This document shows, piece by piece, positions 44,532-53,739 of a DNA stretch of 64,000 bases; the stretch's first letter is position 1; each line of letters begins with the position of its first letter. The stretch covers positions 5,394,001-5,458,000 of the forward strand of contig NZ_JAPEOQ010000001.1 in NCBI RefSeq assembly GCF_026341035.1. Direction: 5' to 3'. The DNA is from Streptomyces sp. NBC_01016 (GTDB taxonomy: Bacteria; Actinomycetota; Actinomycetes; Streptomycetales; Streptomycetaceae). The notes under the pieces were generated by a model that saw only the letters and a list, made by a program, of their open reading frames with translations, was not told the DNA's origin and did not search any database. Made by a program: the position numbers and the translations under genes.

Positions 44532-47500
44532 AGCTGATACCGCCCCGCAGGCAGCCGGAACGTCGCCCTTCCGTCGGCGAAGCCTGCCGCCCGCACGCCC
44601 TCGACCTGCGCGAGCGGCGTACGCCCCGCGCGCACCGACGACGCCGACACGCTGGGCAGACTCAGCGTCGCCTCCGTGTTGGCGGGCACGGTGGCCTCGA
44701 ACGTCAACGTCCCGTCCTTGGCCAGCTCCCACTCGCTGGTGATCTCGCCGTAGGGCGACATGTGCCGCGCCGACACCTGGGTGATGGCGCCCGTCGGGTC
44801 GACGTGCGGCTGGAGCCGGAAGCGCTGGAAGCCCGGGTGGTCGGGGTCGACGGCGATGCCCGCCATGTACGCGTACATCCACTCCATGATCGCGCCGTAC
44901 GAGTAGTGGTTGAAGGAGTTCATCTCCACCGGGCCGAAACCGTCGTCCTTGGAGTAGGAGTTCCAGCGTTCCCAGATCGTCGTCGCGCCGTTCTTCACCG
45001 AGTACAGCCAGGAGGGCATGGCGTCCTGGTGCAGCAGCTTGTACGCGAGGTCGGGGCGGCCCTCGTCGGTGAGGACCGGCGCCAGCACGTTCACCCCGAG
45101 GAAGCCGACCGACAGGGTGTTCTCCGCGTAGTCGACGCGGGCGCTGTCGGGGTGGGCGGCCTTGTACGCCGCGTCGTTGCCGATGTTGTCCGCCAACAGG
45201 CCTACCAGCGCCCGGCGTTGGGCCTGGGTGTCGTAGAAGCCGAGCTTGAGGACCCAGAGGAGGGCCGACTGGCTGTTGTCCTCAGGGTCGCCGCCCATGA
45301 CCGGCTTGCCGCCGAGGCTGGACCGTACGGTGATCTTGTCGCCGTCGACGACGATGTACTTGGCCATGAAGGCGCGGCGGACGCGGGTGAAGAGGTCCTC
45401 GTACGCCTTCGACTCCGCGGCGCGGCCGGTGGCCTTCGCCATCTGTGCCATCAGGCGGACGCTGTACGCGTAGTAGACGTCGCTCATCAGCTGGGTGCCG
45501 GTGTTCTGGAAGGCGAGCCAGTCGGCGAAGATCGCGCCCTGTCCTGCGTAGCTGTCGCCGCCCTTCTTCTTGATCCAGTCGATGTAGCCGACCATCGCGT
45601 CCCAGCTGCGGTCGATGATGGTCCGGTCGCCGCTCATCTGCCATACGGTCCACGGCGCGACGACCCCGCAGTCCGCCCAACCGCTGCACGGCTCCGCCGC
45701 GTTGTACCGGTTGCCGGGCGCGACCGCCGTGAACTGCGCGCCGTCGACGCCGTACGTCTTCTGCGACTCGATCAGGATGTCCTCGAAGTGGCTGAGGAAG
45801 GCGACCGAGTCCGTGTTGTAGAGGCCGGTGCTGGAGAACACCTGCGTGTCGCCGGTCCAGCCGAGTCGCTCGTCGCGCTGCGGGCAGTCGGTGGGCACCC
45901 ACAGATAGTTGCCGCGCTGGCCCCAATGGACGTTGCTGATCAGCTGGTTGATGTCTTCGTCGTTGGTCGTGATGCTGCCGGTCTCACGGATCGCGGAAGT
46001 GGCGACCTTGCCGGTCACGTCCGAGACCGTGACCTCGGCGTCCTTCGTGGTCACCTCCACCGACACGTAGCGGAAGCCGTAGAAGGTGAGCGAGTCCTGG
46101 TGTGTCTCGCTGCTGCCCGCGCCCTTGAGGACGTATGTGCTCGTGGCCTTCGCCGAGCGCAGATTGGCCCGGTACAGCGAGCCCTCGGGGCCGTCGGCGC
46201 CCTTGCTGTCGTCGTTGAGCATCTCGCCGAACCTGACGACAACTTCGGCTCCGGCGGTGCCGCGCAGCGTGTAGCGGGGGACGCCGACCATGTTCTGGCC
46301 GAGGTCGAAGACGGCGGTGTCACCGGGGCGCAGGGTGACCGGGCCCGGCTTGCCGTCGGTGGAGCGGGCGGGGTCGGGGACGATGCGGCCCTTGCCGTTG
46401 GCGCTCGACTCCTCGCCCGTGACCTCGGAGTAGACCGTCAGCGACTGAGGGGTGCGGTCCCACTTCTCCATCAGACGGGCCGTCTCGCCGGGGTAGGCGG
46501 TCAGCTTGGCGTCCGGGAACTTCGCGGCGTAACCGACCTCCTCCACGTCCGACCACTTCGAGGCGTCGAAGCCGCTCGCCGTCCAGCCGGTGAGCTCCTT
46601 GCGGGCGTCGTAGGTCTGACCGTCGTAGATGTCGTCGGCGCGGTAGGGGCCGGTGTCGGTGGCCTTCCAGCCTGCGCCCGGCTTCGTGACGACGCTCTGC
46701 GTGCTGCCGTCGGCGAAGCGGATCAGGAGCTTGGCCTTGAGGGCGAGCGGATTGCCGTCCTTGGAGTAGTACTTGCTGCCCTCGGAGACGCGCGCGTTGT
46801 ACCAGCCGTTGCCGAGCACGGCGGCGAGCGTCACGGCACGGCCGCCGCCGCGGGTGACCGACTCCGTGACGTCGTACGTCATGTAGTTGACGGTCGTGTC
46901 GTAGTTGGTCCAGCCCGGGGTGAGCAGTTCGGCCGTGCGCCCTTCGCCCTCGGGGACCGTGACGTGCTCGCCGTTGACGTACGCCTCGTAGACACCGAGC
47001 GCCGACACGTACAGGCGCGCCTCGCGGATCTGGCCCTTGCCGCGCAGCGCGGTCTCGCTGCGCAGCAGCGGCGCGCCCGCCGAGTTGGGCTTCTTGCCCT
47101 TCATGCCGATCCACTGCGCGCCGTCCCAGCGGGTGGTGCCGTCGCTGCTCAGCAGGGCGGTCTCGAAGCGGGCGGCGGGGGAGGTGCCGACCTCGCGGCC
47201 GTCCGCGTCCCACACCGTCACGGACCAGAAGTACCCGGTGGACGGCTTGAGTTCGGGACCGTCGTAGCGCACGGCCACCGAGTCGGACGACGTCACGCGG
47301 CCGCTGTCCCACACGTCGGCGCGGGCGAGCCGCGCGGCGCTCGACGCCACCCGGATCCGGTACGCGCCCTGGGTCAGGCCCCGCTTCCGCGAACCGAGCC
47401 GCCAGCCGAAGCGGGGGCGGGTGGCGTCGGTGCCGAGCGGGTCGGTGCGGTGTTCGGTGGTGAGGCCGGTGACCGCGCCGTTCGGGGGAGCGGGTGCAGA

Positions 47501-47617
47501 GGGGAGAGCGGCGGGTCCGGTGGGGGCCGCGGCGGCGGTGGGGGCCGCGGCCGCGATGACGGGCACCGCGCCCGCGCTCGCGGCGAGGACGGTTCTGCGA
47601 CGTATGTCGCTGCGCAT
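44513..47617 (-). CDS. Secreted alpha-L-rhamnosidase, GH78
   Basis: A 1034-residue glycosidase. The N terminus MRSDIRRRTVLAASAGAVP is a Tat signal. Beta domains (Bac_rhamnosid_N around YVSALGVYEAYVNGEHV) precede the (alpha/alpha)6 catalytic domain, where VPTDCPQRDERLGWTGDTQ holds the general acid Glu583. A C-terminal beta domain ends the protein. It releases L-rhamnose from plant or microbial glycosides outside the cell, feeding the import and catabolic island at 23.5-37.8 kb. AAGGGA precedes ATG 47617. A LacI-type operator at 47653 and a divergent LacI gene point to rhamnose control. Confidence 0.95.
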   Translation of the reverse strand: MRSDIRRRTVLAASAGAVPVIAAAAPTAAAAPTGPAALPSAPAPPNGAVTGLTTEHRTDPLGTDATRPRFGWRLGSRKRGLTQGAYRIRVASSAARLARADVWDSGRVTSSDSVAVRYDGPELKPSTGYFWSVTVWDADGREVGTSPAARFETALLSSDGTTRWDGAQWIGMKGKKPNSAGAPLLRSETALRGKGQIREARLYVSALGVYEAYVNGEHVTVPEGEGRTAELLTPGWTNYDTTVNYMTYDVTESVTRGGGRAVTLAAVLGNGWYNARVSEGSKYYSKDGNPLALKAKLLIRFADGSTQSVVTKPGAGWKATDTGPYRADDIYDGQTYDARKELTGWTASGFDASKWSDVEEVGYAAKFPDAKLTAYPGETARLMEKWDRTPQSLTVYSEVTGEESSANGKGRIVPDPARSTDGKPGPVTLRPGDTAVFDLGQNMVGVPRYTLRGTAGAEVVVRFGEMLNDDSKGADGPEGSLYRANLRSAKATSTYVLKGAGSSETHQDSLTFYGFRYVSVEVTTKDAEVTVSDVTGKVATSAIRETGSITTNDEDINQLISNVHWGQRGNYLWVPTDCPQRDERLGWTGDTQVFSSTGLYNTDSVAFLSHFEDILIESQKTYGVDGAQFTAVAPGNRYNAAEPCSGWADCGVVAPWTVWQMSGDRTIIDRSWDAMVGYIDWIKKKGGDSYAGQGAIFADWLAFQNTGTQLMSDVYYAYSVRLMAQMAKATGRAAESKAYEDLFTRVRRAFMAKYIVVDGDKITVRSSLGGKPVMGGDPEDNSQSALLWVLKLGFYDTQAQRRALVGLLADNIGNDAAYKAAHPDSARVDYAENTLSVGFLGVNVLAPVLTDEGRPDLAYKLLHQDAMPSWLYSVKNGATTIWERWNSYSKDDGFGPVEMNSFNHYSYGAIMEWMYAYMAGIAVDPDHPGFQRFRLQPHVDPTGAITQVSARHMSPYGEITSEWELAKDGTLTFEATVPANTEATLSLPSVSASSVRAGRTPLAQVEGVRAAGFADGRATFRLPAGRYQLTSSVR

Positions 47618-47652
47618 CTCGGGTGTCCCTTCGTCGGTGAAGGCGTTCCGGT

Positions 47653-47664
47653 TCAAACGATTCA
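47653..47664. promoter_or_regulatory. LacI-type operator TCAAACGATTCA upstream of rhamnosidase
   Basis: It differs from TGAAACGATTCA at one base and lies 36 bp before the rhamnosidase ATG, well placed to block its transcription. Confidence 0.6.
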
Positions 47665-47794
47665 GGTCCGCGCCGCGAGAGGCAAGGGGCGTGCATGAGG
47701 TATGTATGAGGCGTATCTGGCCTACTGGTGCGACATGCTGGGTGGATGGAGGCAGGGGGAGGGACGTCGCGCCTGTTGGGGAGGTGGTCAAGAC

Positions 47795-47806
47795 CGAAAC
47801 GATTCA
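47795..47806. promoter_or_regulatory. LacI-type operator CGAAACGATTCA upstream of lacI copy 2
   Basis: It differs from TGAAACGATTCA only at the first base and lies 88 bp before the LacI start, suggesting autoregulation of the repressor or shared control of the divergent pair. Confidence 0.6.
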
Positions 47807-47893
47807 CCCACTCGTCCGATGTGTCGAACACCGGACGGGCCCCGCCACGTACACTCCGACTGCCGCACCAGCTCACCAGGAGGACCACACCCG

Positions 47894-48922
47894 ATGGGAC
47901 AGTCCGTGGGGATCAAGGACGTCGCCCGCGAAGCGGGGGTGTCCGTGGGCACGGTCTCGAACGTGATCAACCGGCCCGAGGCCGTGGCCGACGCGACGCG
48001 TGCCCGCGTGCAGGCCGCCATCGAGCGGCTCGGCTATGTCCGCAGCGAGTCGGCGCGGCAGTTGCGCGCCGGACGCAGCCGCATCATCGGCCTGCTCGTC
48101 CTCGACATGGGCAACCCGTTCTTCGTGGATGTCGCGCGCGGCGCCGAGCGGGCCGCGCGCGACGCCGGGCTCGGGGTGATGGTGTGCAACAGCGCGCAGA
48201 GTCCCGCCGAAGAGGCCGAGTACCTGTCGCTCTTCGCCGAGCAGCGGGTGCGCGGAGTCCTCCTGACGCCCGCCGAGGCGACAGGCCCCACCGTGGAGGC
48301 CTTCCGCCGGCACGACATCCCGTTCGTCCTGGTCGACCGGGTCGCCGAGGGCGCCACCGAGTGCTCGGTCTCGGTCGACGACGTCAACGGCGGCGCGCTC
48401 GCCGTGCGCCACCTCATCGACGCGGGACACCGCAGCATCGCCTACGTCAGCGGCCCCCGCACGCTCAACCAGGTCCAGGACCGCCGCCAGGGCGCCCTGC
48501 GCGCCTTGGAAGAAGCCGGCCTCCCTTCTTCCGCGTTGCGGGAACTCCCGACGGAACGGCTCGACGTGGCAGCGGGCCGCGACGCGGGAGCCCGCCTCCT
48601 CGGCCTCACCGAGCGCCCCACCGCCGTCTTCTGCGCCAACGACCTCCTCGCCCTCGGCGTCCTGCAGTCCCTGTACGCGGCCGGGGTCCGGGTGCCCGAC
48701 GACATCGCGATCGTCGGCTACGACGACATCGAGTTCGCGGCGGCGGCCGCGGTCCCGCTCACATCGGTGCGACAGCCCGCGGTCCACATGGGCGCCCTGG
48801 CCGCGGACCTCCTCCTGGAGGAGATCGAGGCGGCGGACGACCCGGAGCGTGCGCACGAGCACCGACGGGTGGTGCTGCAGCCGGAGTTGGTGGTGCGCGG
48901 ATCGAGCCTGGGCGCGCGCTGA
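47894..48922 (+). CDS. LacI family regulator of rhamnose genes (copy 2)
   Basis: A 342-residue repressor with helix-turn-helix VGIKDVAREAGVSVGTVSNVIN, hinge region and a sugar-binding domain almost superimposable on the protein at 36727 (shared NPFFVDxARGAERAAR, RPTAVFCANDLLALGVLQSL). Start ATG 47894 begins the conserved domain. It is divergent from the GH78 rhamnosidase across a 276-bp region holding two TGAAWCGWTTCA-like operators. It probably represses the rhamnosidase and perhaps also the distant transport/catabolic operons. Confidence 0.9.
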   Translation: MGQSVGIKDVAREAGVSVGTVSNVINRPEAVADATRARVQAAIERLGYVRSESARQLRAGRSRIIGLLVLDMGNPFFVDVARGAERAARDAGLGVMVCNSAQSPAEEAEYLSLFAEQRVRGVLLTPAEATGPTVEAFRRHDIPFVLVDRVAEGATECSVSVDDVNGGALAVRHLIDAGHRSIAYVSGPRTLNQVQDRRQGALRALEEAGLPSSALRELPTERLDVAAGRDAGARLLGLTERPTAVFCANDLLALGVLQSLYAAGVRVPDDIAIVGYDDIEFAAAAAVPLTSVRQPAVHMGALAADLLLEEIEAADDPERAHEHRRVVLQPELVVRGSSLGAR

Positions 48923-49023
48923 TACGCGTACCCGGGCCTGTGGGCCGTTCGGCTCTAGCCGCTGCCGACAGCCGTGGCTAGCGTGCTCTGGAACCGCCGC
49001 CAACCGTGCGTGGGGAGGCCGAC

Positions 49024-49527
49024 ATGCCGGCCCAGGACCGTACGAAAGCGCCGTGGCTCCCGCCGCGCTGGTTCATCCGCCTGGCCTGGTCGGTACACCG
49101 GGGCGCGTACTGGTCCTCCGGCGGCAGGGTCGGGCTGTGGAAGCCGCGCCTCAACAAGTGGGGCACCCTGCGGCTGACCACCACGGGCCGCCGCACCGGC
49201 CGTCTGCGAGGCGTCATCGTCGCCTACGTGGAGGACGGTCCACGCCTGGTCACGCTGGCGATGAACGGATGGGGCGAGGGCGAGCCCGCCTGGTGGCTCA
49301 ACCTGCGGGCACACCCGGAGGCGATCGTCCACACGGTCAACGGCCGGCGGGTCGTACGAGGGCGCGCCGCGACGGGCGACGAGCGGGCGCGGTTGTGGGA
49401 CCGCTGGCGCGAGACCGAGAAGAACCTGGACGCGCATGCGGCGAAGCGGTCGTTCGAGACCACGGTGGTCGTCCTGGAGCCGCTGTCCGGCACGCCTCAC
49501 GGCGGGTCGCCCGGCGCTTCGACGTGA
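49024..49527 (+). CDS. Deazaflavin-dependent nitroreductase family protein (Ddn-like)
   Basis: A 167-residue protein of the F420-dependent nitroreductase/DDN family, a split-barrel fold. The core LRLTTTGRRTGRLRGVIVAYVEDGPRLVTLAMNGW and PAWWLNLRAHPEAIVHTVNGRRVVRGRAATGDERARLWDRW matches the conserved family pattern, including the GRRTG-type F420-phosphate loop. It likely reduces a quinone or similar acceptor with F420H2. GGGGAGG precedes ATG 49024. Confidence 0.87.
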   Translation: MPAQDRTKAPWLPPRWFIRLAWSVHRGAYWSSGGRVGLWKPRLNKWGTLRLTTTGRRTGRLRGVIVAYVEDGPRLVTLAMNGWGEGEPAWWLNLRAHPEAIVHTVNGRRVVRGRAATGDERARLWDRWRETEKNLDAHAAKRSFETTVVVLEPLSGTPHGGSPGAST

Positions 49528-49664
49528 CCCGTGCCGTACGTGTCAGGACACCCGACCGCATGCACACCGTGCGGGCACGCCTTGTGGGGGTAGCGCCCAC
49601 CTGCACCATCGGCATGTGCTGAACTGGGCGGACGTACCGTCCGCACCGCCGCACAGGAGCCGCA

Positions 49665-50969
49665 TTGAGCGCCGCCAGCTATCGACAGGCCGGGGTCGTC
49701 CTGACCGACCGCCGGTTCTCCGTACCCCTGGATCACGATCTTCCCGACGGGGAGCGCATCGAGCTCTTCGCGCGTGAGGCCGTCGCACCGGGGCGCGCGC
49801 ACGAGAACCTGCCATGGCTGCTCTACCTCCAGGGCGGTCCCGGCTTCGGCGCCAACCGCTTCTCCGGCCCCGCGGCCTGGCTCGGCCGCGCACTGAAGGA
49901 CTACCGGGTCCTCCTCCTCGACCAGCGCGGCACCGGCGCCTCCGCCACCGTCAACCGCCAGACGCTCCCGCTGCGCGGAGACGTCGAGCAGCAGGCGGCC
50001 TACGTGGGACACTTCCGCGCCGATTCGATCGTGCGCGACTGCGAGTTCATCCGCCGCGAGGTCACCGGCGGCGCGCCCTGGACGATCCTCGGGCAGAGCT
50101 TCGGCGGCTTCTGCGCCGTCCGCTATCTGTCGTCCGCGCCGGAGGGCCTCGAGACCGCGATCGTCACGGGCGGCCTGCCCACCCTCGACGGCCACGCGGA
50201 CGACGTCTACCGGGCCGCGTACCCCCGCGTCGAGCGCAAGGTCCGGGCGCACTACGCCCGTTACCCGATGGACGTCGAGCGGGCGCGGGACATCGCCGCG
50301 TACGTCCTCGAGCACGAGCCCGTCCTGCCGAACGGCTACCGGCTGACCCTGCCCGCCTTCCAGTCCCTCGGCATCTGGCTCGGCGCGGGCGACGGCGGCG
50401 ACCGGCTGCACTACCTGCTGGAGGACGCGTTCGTGCGGACTCCGGGTGGGCGGGAGCTGTCGGACGCGTTCTGCGAACAGGTCGCGGGCGCCCTGTCCTA
50501 CCGCTCCCACCCGCTGTACGCCGTGCTGCACGAGGCGATCTACGCGCAGGGCGGCCGGGCCACCGACTGGTCCGCGGAGCGGGTACGCGGTGAATTCCCG
50601 CAGTTCGACGGGGAGAAGGCCCTCGCGGGCGGCGGTCCGCTGCTGTTCACCGGCGAGACCATCCACCCGTGGCAGTTCGACTCCGACCCGGCACTGCGGC
50701 CGCTGCGCGAGGTCGCGGAGCGGGTCGCGGCCCGCACCGACTGGGCGCCGCTGTACGACCCGACGCGGCTCGCCGCGAACGAGGTCCCGGCGGTCGCCGC
50801 CGTCTACCACGACGACATGTACGTGGACACGGAGCACGCCCTGCGCACGGCCCGCACCATCCGGGGCCTTCGGCCGTGGGTGACGAACGAGTTCGAGCAC
50901 GACGGGCTGCGCGCGGGCGGGCCGCGGGTGCTCGACCGTTTGCTGGCGATGGCGCGCGGCGAGGCGTAG
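49665..50969 (+). CDS. S33-family prolyl aminopeptidase-like alpha/beta hydrolase
   Basis: A 434-residue peptidase-like enzyme. The oxyanion loop is LQGGPGFGANRFSG, followed by LLLDQRGTGASA and the nucleophile elbow GQSFGGFCAVRYL with Ser145. The C terminus has VYHDDMYVD with a candidate acid Asp and NEFEHDGLRAGG with the His. This is the proline iminopeptidase pattern, releasing N-terminal proline or similar residues from peptides. It uses a TTG start preceded by AGGAG. No signal peptide is seen. Confidence 0.88.
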   Translation: MSAASYRQAGVVLTDRRFSVPLDHDLPDGERIELFAREAVAPGRAHENLPWLLYLQGGPGFGANRFSGPAAWLGRALKDYRVLLLDQRGTGASATVNRQTLPLRGDVEQQAAYVGHFRADSIVRDCEFIRREVTGGAPWTILGQSFGGFCAVRYLSSAPEGLETAIVTGGLPTLDGHADDVYRAAYPRVERKVRAHYARYPMDVERARDIAAYVLEHEPVLPNGYRLTLPAFQSLGIWLGAGDGGDRLHYLLEDAFVRTPGGRELSDAFCEQVAGALSYRSHPLYAVLHEAIYAQGGRATDWSAERVRGEFPQFDGEKALAGGGPLLFTGETIHPWQFDSDPALRPLREVAERVAARTDWAPLYDPTRLAANEVPAVAAVYHDDMYVDTEHALRTARTIRGLRPWVTNEFEHDGLRAGGPRVLDRLLAMARGEA

Positions 50970-51008
50970 GGCCTGCCCTCGAACCGGGCAGGGCCATACG
51001 ATGCCCGT

Positions 51009-51761
51009 ATGACCCTGCCCGGATCCAGCACCGAAGCCCCGCTGCAGCCCATGCCGGAGGACTGGCAGCGCGCCCTCGCCGTCGTCGCCCACCCGGACGA
51101 CCTGGAGTACGGTTGCTCCGCCGCCGTCGCGGCCTGGACGGATGCGGGCCGCGAGGTCACCTACGTACTCGCCACCCGGGGCGAGGCCGGCATCGACACC
51201 CTCGAACCCGCCAAATGCGGTCCGCTGCGCGAACAGGAGCAGCGGGCGAGCGCGGCGGTCGTCGGCGTCGAGACGGTCGAGTTCCTCGACCACCGGGACG
51301 GCGTCATCGAGTACGGCACGGCGCTGCGCCGCGACATCGCCGCCGCGATCCGCCGCCACCGCCCGGAACTCGTCATCACCCTCAACCACCGTGACACGTG
51401 GGGCGGCGTCGCCTGGAACACGCCCGACCATGTCGCCGTGGGCCGGGCCACGCTCGACGCGGCCGGCGACGCGGGCAACCGGTGGATCTTCCCCGAGCTG
51501 ACCGAGCAGGGCCTCGAGCCGTGGAACGGTGTGCGGTGGGTGGCCATCGCCGGCTCCGCACAGCCCACCCACGCCGTCGACGCCACGGCCGGGCTGGAGC
51601 GCTCCATCAGCTCCCTCCTCGAACACCGCACGTACATCGAGGTGTTGACGGACGAGGACCCGGAGACGTACTGCCGCACCTTCCTGACGGGGAACGCGCA
51701 GGCGACGGCGGAGCGGTTCGGCGGAAAGCCGGCGGTGCCGTTCGAGGTGTTCGGCCGGTAG
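51009..51761 (+). CDS. PIG-L family deacetylase
   Basis: A 250-residue LmbE-like zinc deacetylase. The zinc site is AHPDD at residues 27-31 with TPDHVAVG as the second ligand region; LATRGEAGID and the DHRDG region are conserved. Relatives deacetylate GlcNAc-inositol (MshB), mycothiol conjugates (Mca) or antibiotic precursors; this one's substrate is open. A TACGAT box six bases upstream of the ATG suggests a leaderless mRNA. Confidence 0.9.
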   Translation: MTLPGSSTEAPLQPMPEDWQRALAVVAHPDDLEYGCSAAVAAWTDAGREVTYVLATRGEAGIDTLEPAKCGPLREQEQRASAAVVGVETVEFLDHRDGVIEYGTALRRDIAAAIRRHRPELVITLNHRDTWGGVAWNTPDHVAVGRATLDAAGDAGNRWIFPELTEQGLEPWNGVRWVAIAGSAQPTHAVDATAGLERSISSLLEHRTYIEVLTDEDPETYCRTFLTGNAQATAERFGGKPAVPFEVFGR

Positions 51762-51828
51762 TCCACCAAGCGGCCGCGGGCGAGCGGCGGGGCGCCGTGG
51801 GCCGGGCCGTGCATGCCACGATGAAGGC

Positions 51829-52482
51829 ATGAGTGATGAGCGCCGCAGCCTGCTTGCCGACAAGACGCCCTTTCCCGAAGGCCTCGACGAACGGCTGCGG
51901 GACCAACTCACCTTTCTCGTAGAGGTCGATCAGCTCAAGACCGTCCTCCGGCAGTCACCGCTGGCCGCGGCGGACCGCCGGGAGAACGACGCGGAGCACT
52001 CGTGGCACCTGGCGATGATGGTGGTCGTCCTCGCCGAGCACTCCGACCGGCCCATCGACGTCGGGCACACCGTCCAGCTGGTGCTCCTGCACGACCTGGT
52101 GGAGATCTACGCCGGCGACACACCTCTGTACGACAGTGCCGCGGGCGCCGATCAACAAGAGCGGGAGAGCGCCGCGGCCGATGAGCTGTTCGGCCTGCTT
52201 CCGGCGGACCAGGGGAGGCGGATGAGGGCACTGTGGGACGAGTTCGAGGAACGGCGCACCCCTGAAGCGGCATTCGCCAAGGCGATGGACCGGCTGCAGC
52301 CCCTGCTCCTCAACTGGATGGCGCGCGGCGGCACATGGCGCACCCCGGGCGTCACCGCCGACGACGTCCGTGCACGTAAAGCGGTGATCGGAGAGGCGTC
52401 CGCATCCCTGTGGCGGGCCGGGCGACGGCTCATCGACGAGGGCGAGGAGCGCGGCTGGTCGCGGCGTGCCGAGCCCCGCTGA
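51829..52482 (+). CDS. HD-domain hydrolase (YfbR-like 5'-deoxynucleotidase)
   Basis: A 217-residue metal-dependent phosphohydrolase. The HD pattern is H57 in AEHSWHLAMM, H88-D89 in LLHDLVEIYAGDTP and D154 in KAMDRLQPLL. The EHSWH and EIYAGDT stretches are characteristic of the YfbR/HDDC2 group, which removes phosphate from deoxynucleoside monophosphates. CACGAT six bases upstream of the ATG could be a -10 box, and GAAGG could alternatively be a ribosome site. Confidence 0.88.
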   Translation: MSDERRSLLADKTPFPEGLDERLRDQLTFLVEVDQLKTVLRQSPLAAADRRENDAEHSWHLAMMVVVLAEHSDRPIDVGHTVQLVLLHDLVEIYAGDTPLYDSAAGADQQERESAAADELFGLLPADQGRRMRALWDEFEERRTPEAAFAKAMDRLQPLLLNWMARGGTWRTPGVTADDVRARKAVIGEASASLWRAGRRLIDEGEERGWSRRAEPR

Positions 52483-52544
52483 GTGCGGCTCGCGACAAGC
52501 GGGGGTGGCGATCCCCGCATCACCAAAGGGGCTATCGTGTCGGC

Positions 52545-53477
52545 ATGTCAGCCGAGTTGATCCGTATCGTCTCCCGTTCGTCGCCGATGGCGCTGGCCCA
52601 GGTGGAGCGTGTCCGCGCCGAGCTCGCCGCGCTGCACCCCGGAGTCCGGACCGAGGTCGTGCCGGTCACGACCAGCGGCGACAAGTGGATGGGCGATCTG
52701 TCGAAGCTCGGCGGCAAGGGTGCCTTCACCAAGGAGGTCGACCGGGCGCTGCTCGACGGGCAGGCCGACCTCGCGGTGCACTGCCTCAAGGACATCCCGG
52801 CGGACCGGCCGCTGCCCGAGGGCTGCACGTTCGGCGCGTACCTGAAGCGGGACGACGTACGGGACGCGCTGATCGACCCGGCGGGCCGCACCCTCGACGA
52901 GCTGCCCGAAGGGACTCGCGTCGGCACGTCCTCGGTCCGTCGTGTGGCCCAACTCGCCGCATCCCACCCGCACTTGGAATGCGTCCCGATGCGCGGGAAC
53001 GCGAATCGCCGCATGGAGAAGATGGCGGCGGGCGACGCGGACGTGCTCCTGCTCGCGCTGTCGGGACTCGAACGCATCGGGCGCACCGACGTCATCACGG
53101 AGACCCTTTCGCCGGAGACGATGTGTCCGCCGATCGGCGCCGGGATCCTGGCGTTGCAGTGCCGCGAGGACGACGAGTCGACGCTGGAGGCGGTGACCGG
53201 TCTCGGCGACCGCGACACCTGGCGTGAGGCGACGGCCGAGCGCATGTTCCTGCACGTCCTGCAGGGCCACTGCAATTCACCGATCGCCGGTTACGCCCGC
53301 GCCGAGCGCTCCGGCGACCTGTCGCTGCGGGGCTGTGTGTTCACCCCCGACGGCAAGCGGGTGCTCAACGCGCAGGAGTGGGCGGGCCCGTTGGACCCGG
53401 CGACGCTGGGGATGTCGGTGGCGGTGGCGCTGCTGCGGCAGGGGGCGCGGGAACTGATCGACGGGATTCCGCACTGA
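52545..53477 (+). CDS. hemC: Hydroxymethylbilane synthase (HemC) paralogue
   Basis: A 310-residue porphobilinogen deaminase family enzyme. The substrate-binding RIVSRSSPMALAQ, the catalytic Asp83 in HCLKDIP and GTSSVRRVAQLAA are present. The dipyrromethane-cofactor cysteine is Cys243 in LQGHCNSPIAGYA, where the usual context is GGCQxP. It should assemble four porphobilinogens into hydroxymethylbilane. No other tetrapyrrole gene is nearby, so it is probably a second copy outside the main hem operon. TATCGT six bases before ATG 52545 suggests a leaderless transcript. Confidence 0.9.
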   Translation: MSAELIRIVSRSSPMALAQVERVRAELAALHPGVRTEVVPVTTSGDKWMGDLSKLGGKGAFTKEVDRALLDGQADLAVHCLKDIPADRPLPEGCTFGAYLKRDDVRDALIDPAGRTLDELPEGTRVGTSSVRRVAQLAASHPHLECVPMRGNANRRMEKMAAGDADVLLLALSGLERIGRTDVITETLSPETMCPPIGAGILALQCREDDESTLEAVTGLGDRDTWREATAERMFLHVLQGHCNSPIAGYARAERSGDLSLRGCVFTPDGKRVLNAQEWAGPLDPATLGMSVAVALLRQGARELIDGIPH

Positions 53478-53602
53478 GGGTCTGACCGGCCGGATTCCGC
53501 ACCGAGGGTCTGATCGACGGTATTCCGCGCTGACAACCCGATACCTGACCGGCGGGATCTCGCCCTGAGGGTCCGACCGGCGGGATCTCGCCCTGAGGGT
53601 CT
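53456..53602. repeat. 28-bp tandem repeat over the hemC 3' end
   Basis: Units start at 53456, 53484, 53512, 53547 and 53575, with a partial copy after 53603. The shared core is GGGATYYCGC-x4-GAGGGTCT. The first unit contains the last codons and stop of hemC; the third is expanded to 35 bp. The period is not a multiple of three and all later copies lie in non-coding DNA. Confidence 0.85.
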
Positions 53603-53739
53603 GACCGGCGGGTTCGCCTGGTCGCGTAACCTGTGGCACGGGTGTTCGGGTGGTTGCCGGCCATGCGTCGCAGCCGTCCCCGGCGCCCGGGTGCCCCGAT
53701 CCGCGTCAGGTGCCCGACGGACGGCCAGGAGGGTGACCG

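Noticed and set aside
44762..47698. Very long open frame (over 900 codons) antisense to the rhamnosidase
   Set aside because: It mirrors the rhamnosidase codons, has shadow composition (Val/Arg/Gly/Asp-rich) and no domain; this is common in high-G+C DNA.
53456..53602. CRISPR-like array
   Set aside because: The repeats are contiguous with no unique spacers, begin inside a gene end, and no cas gene is present anywhere in the window.
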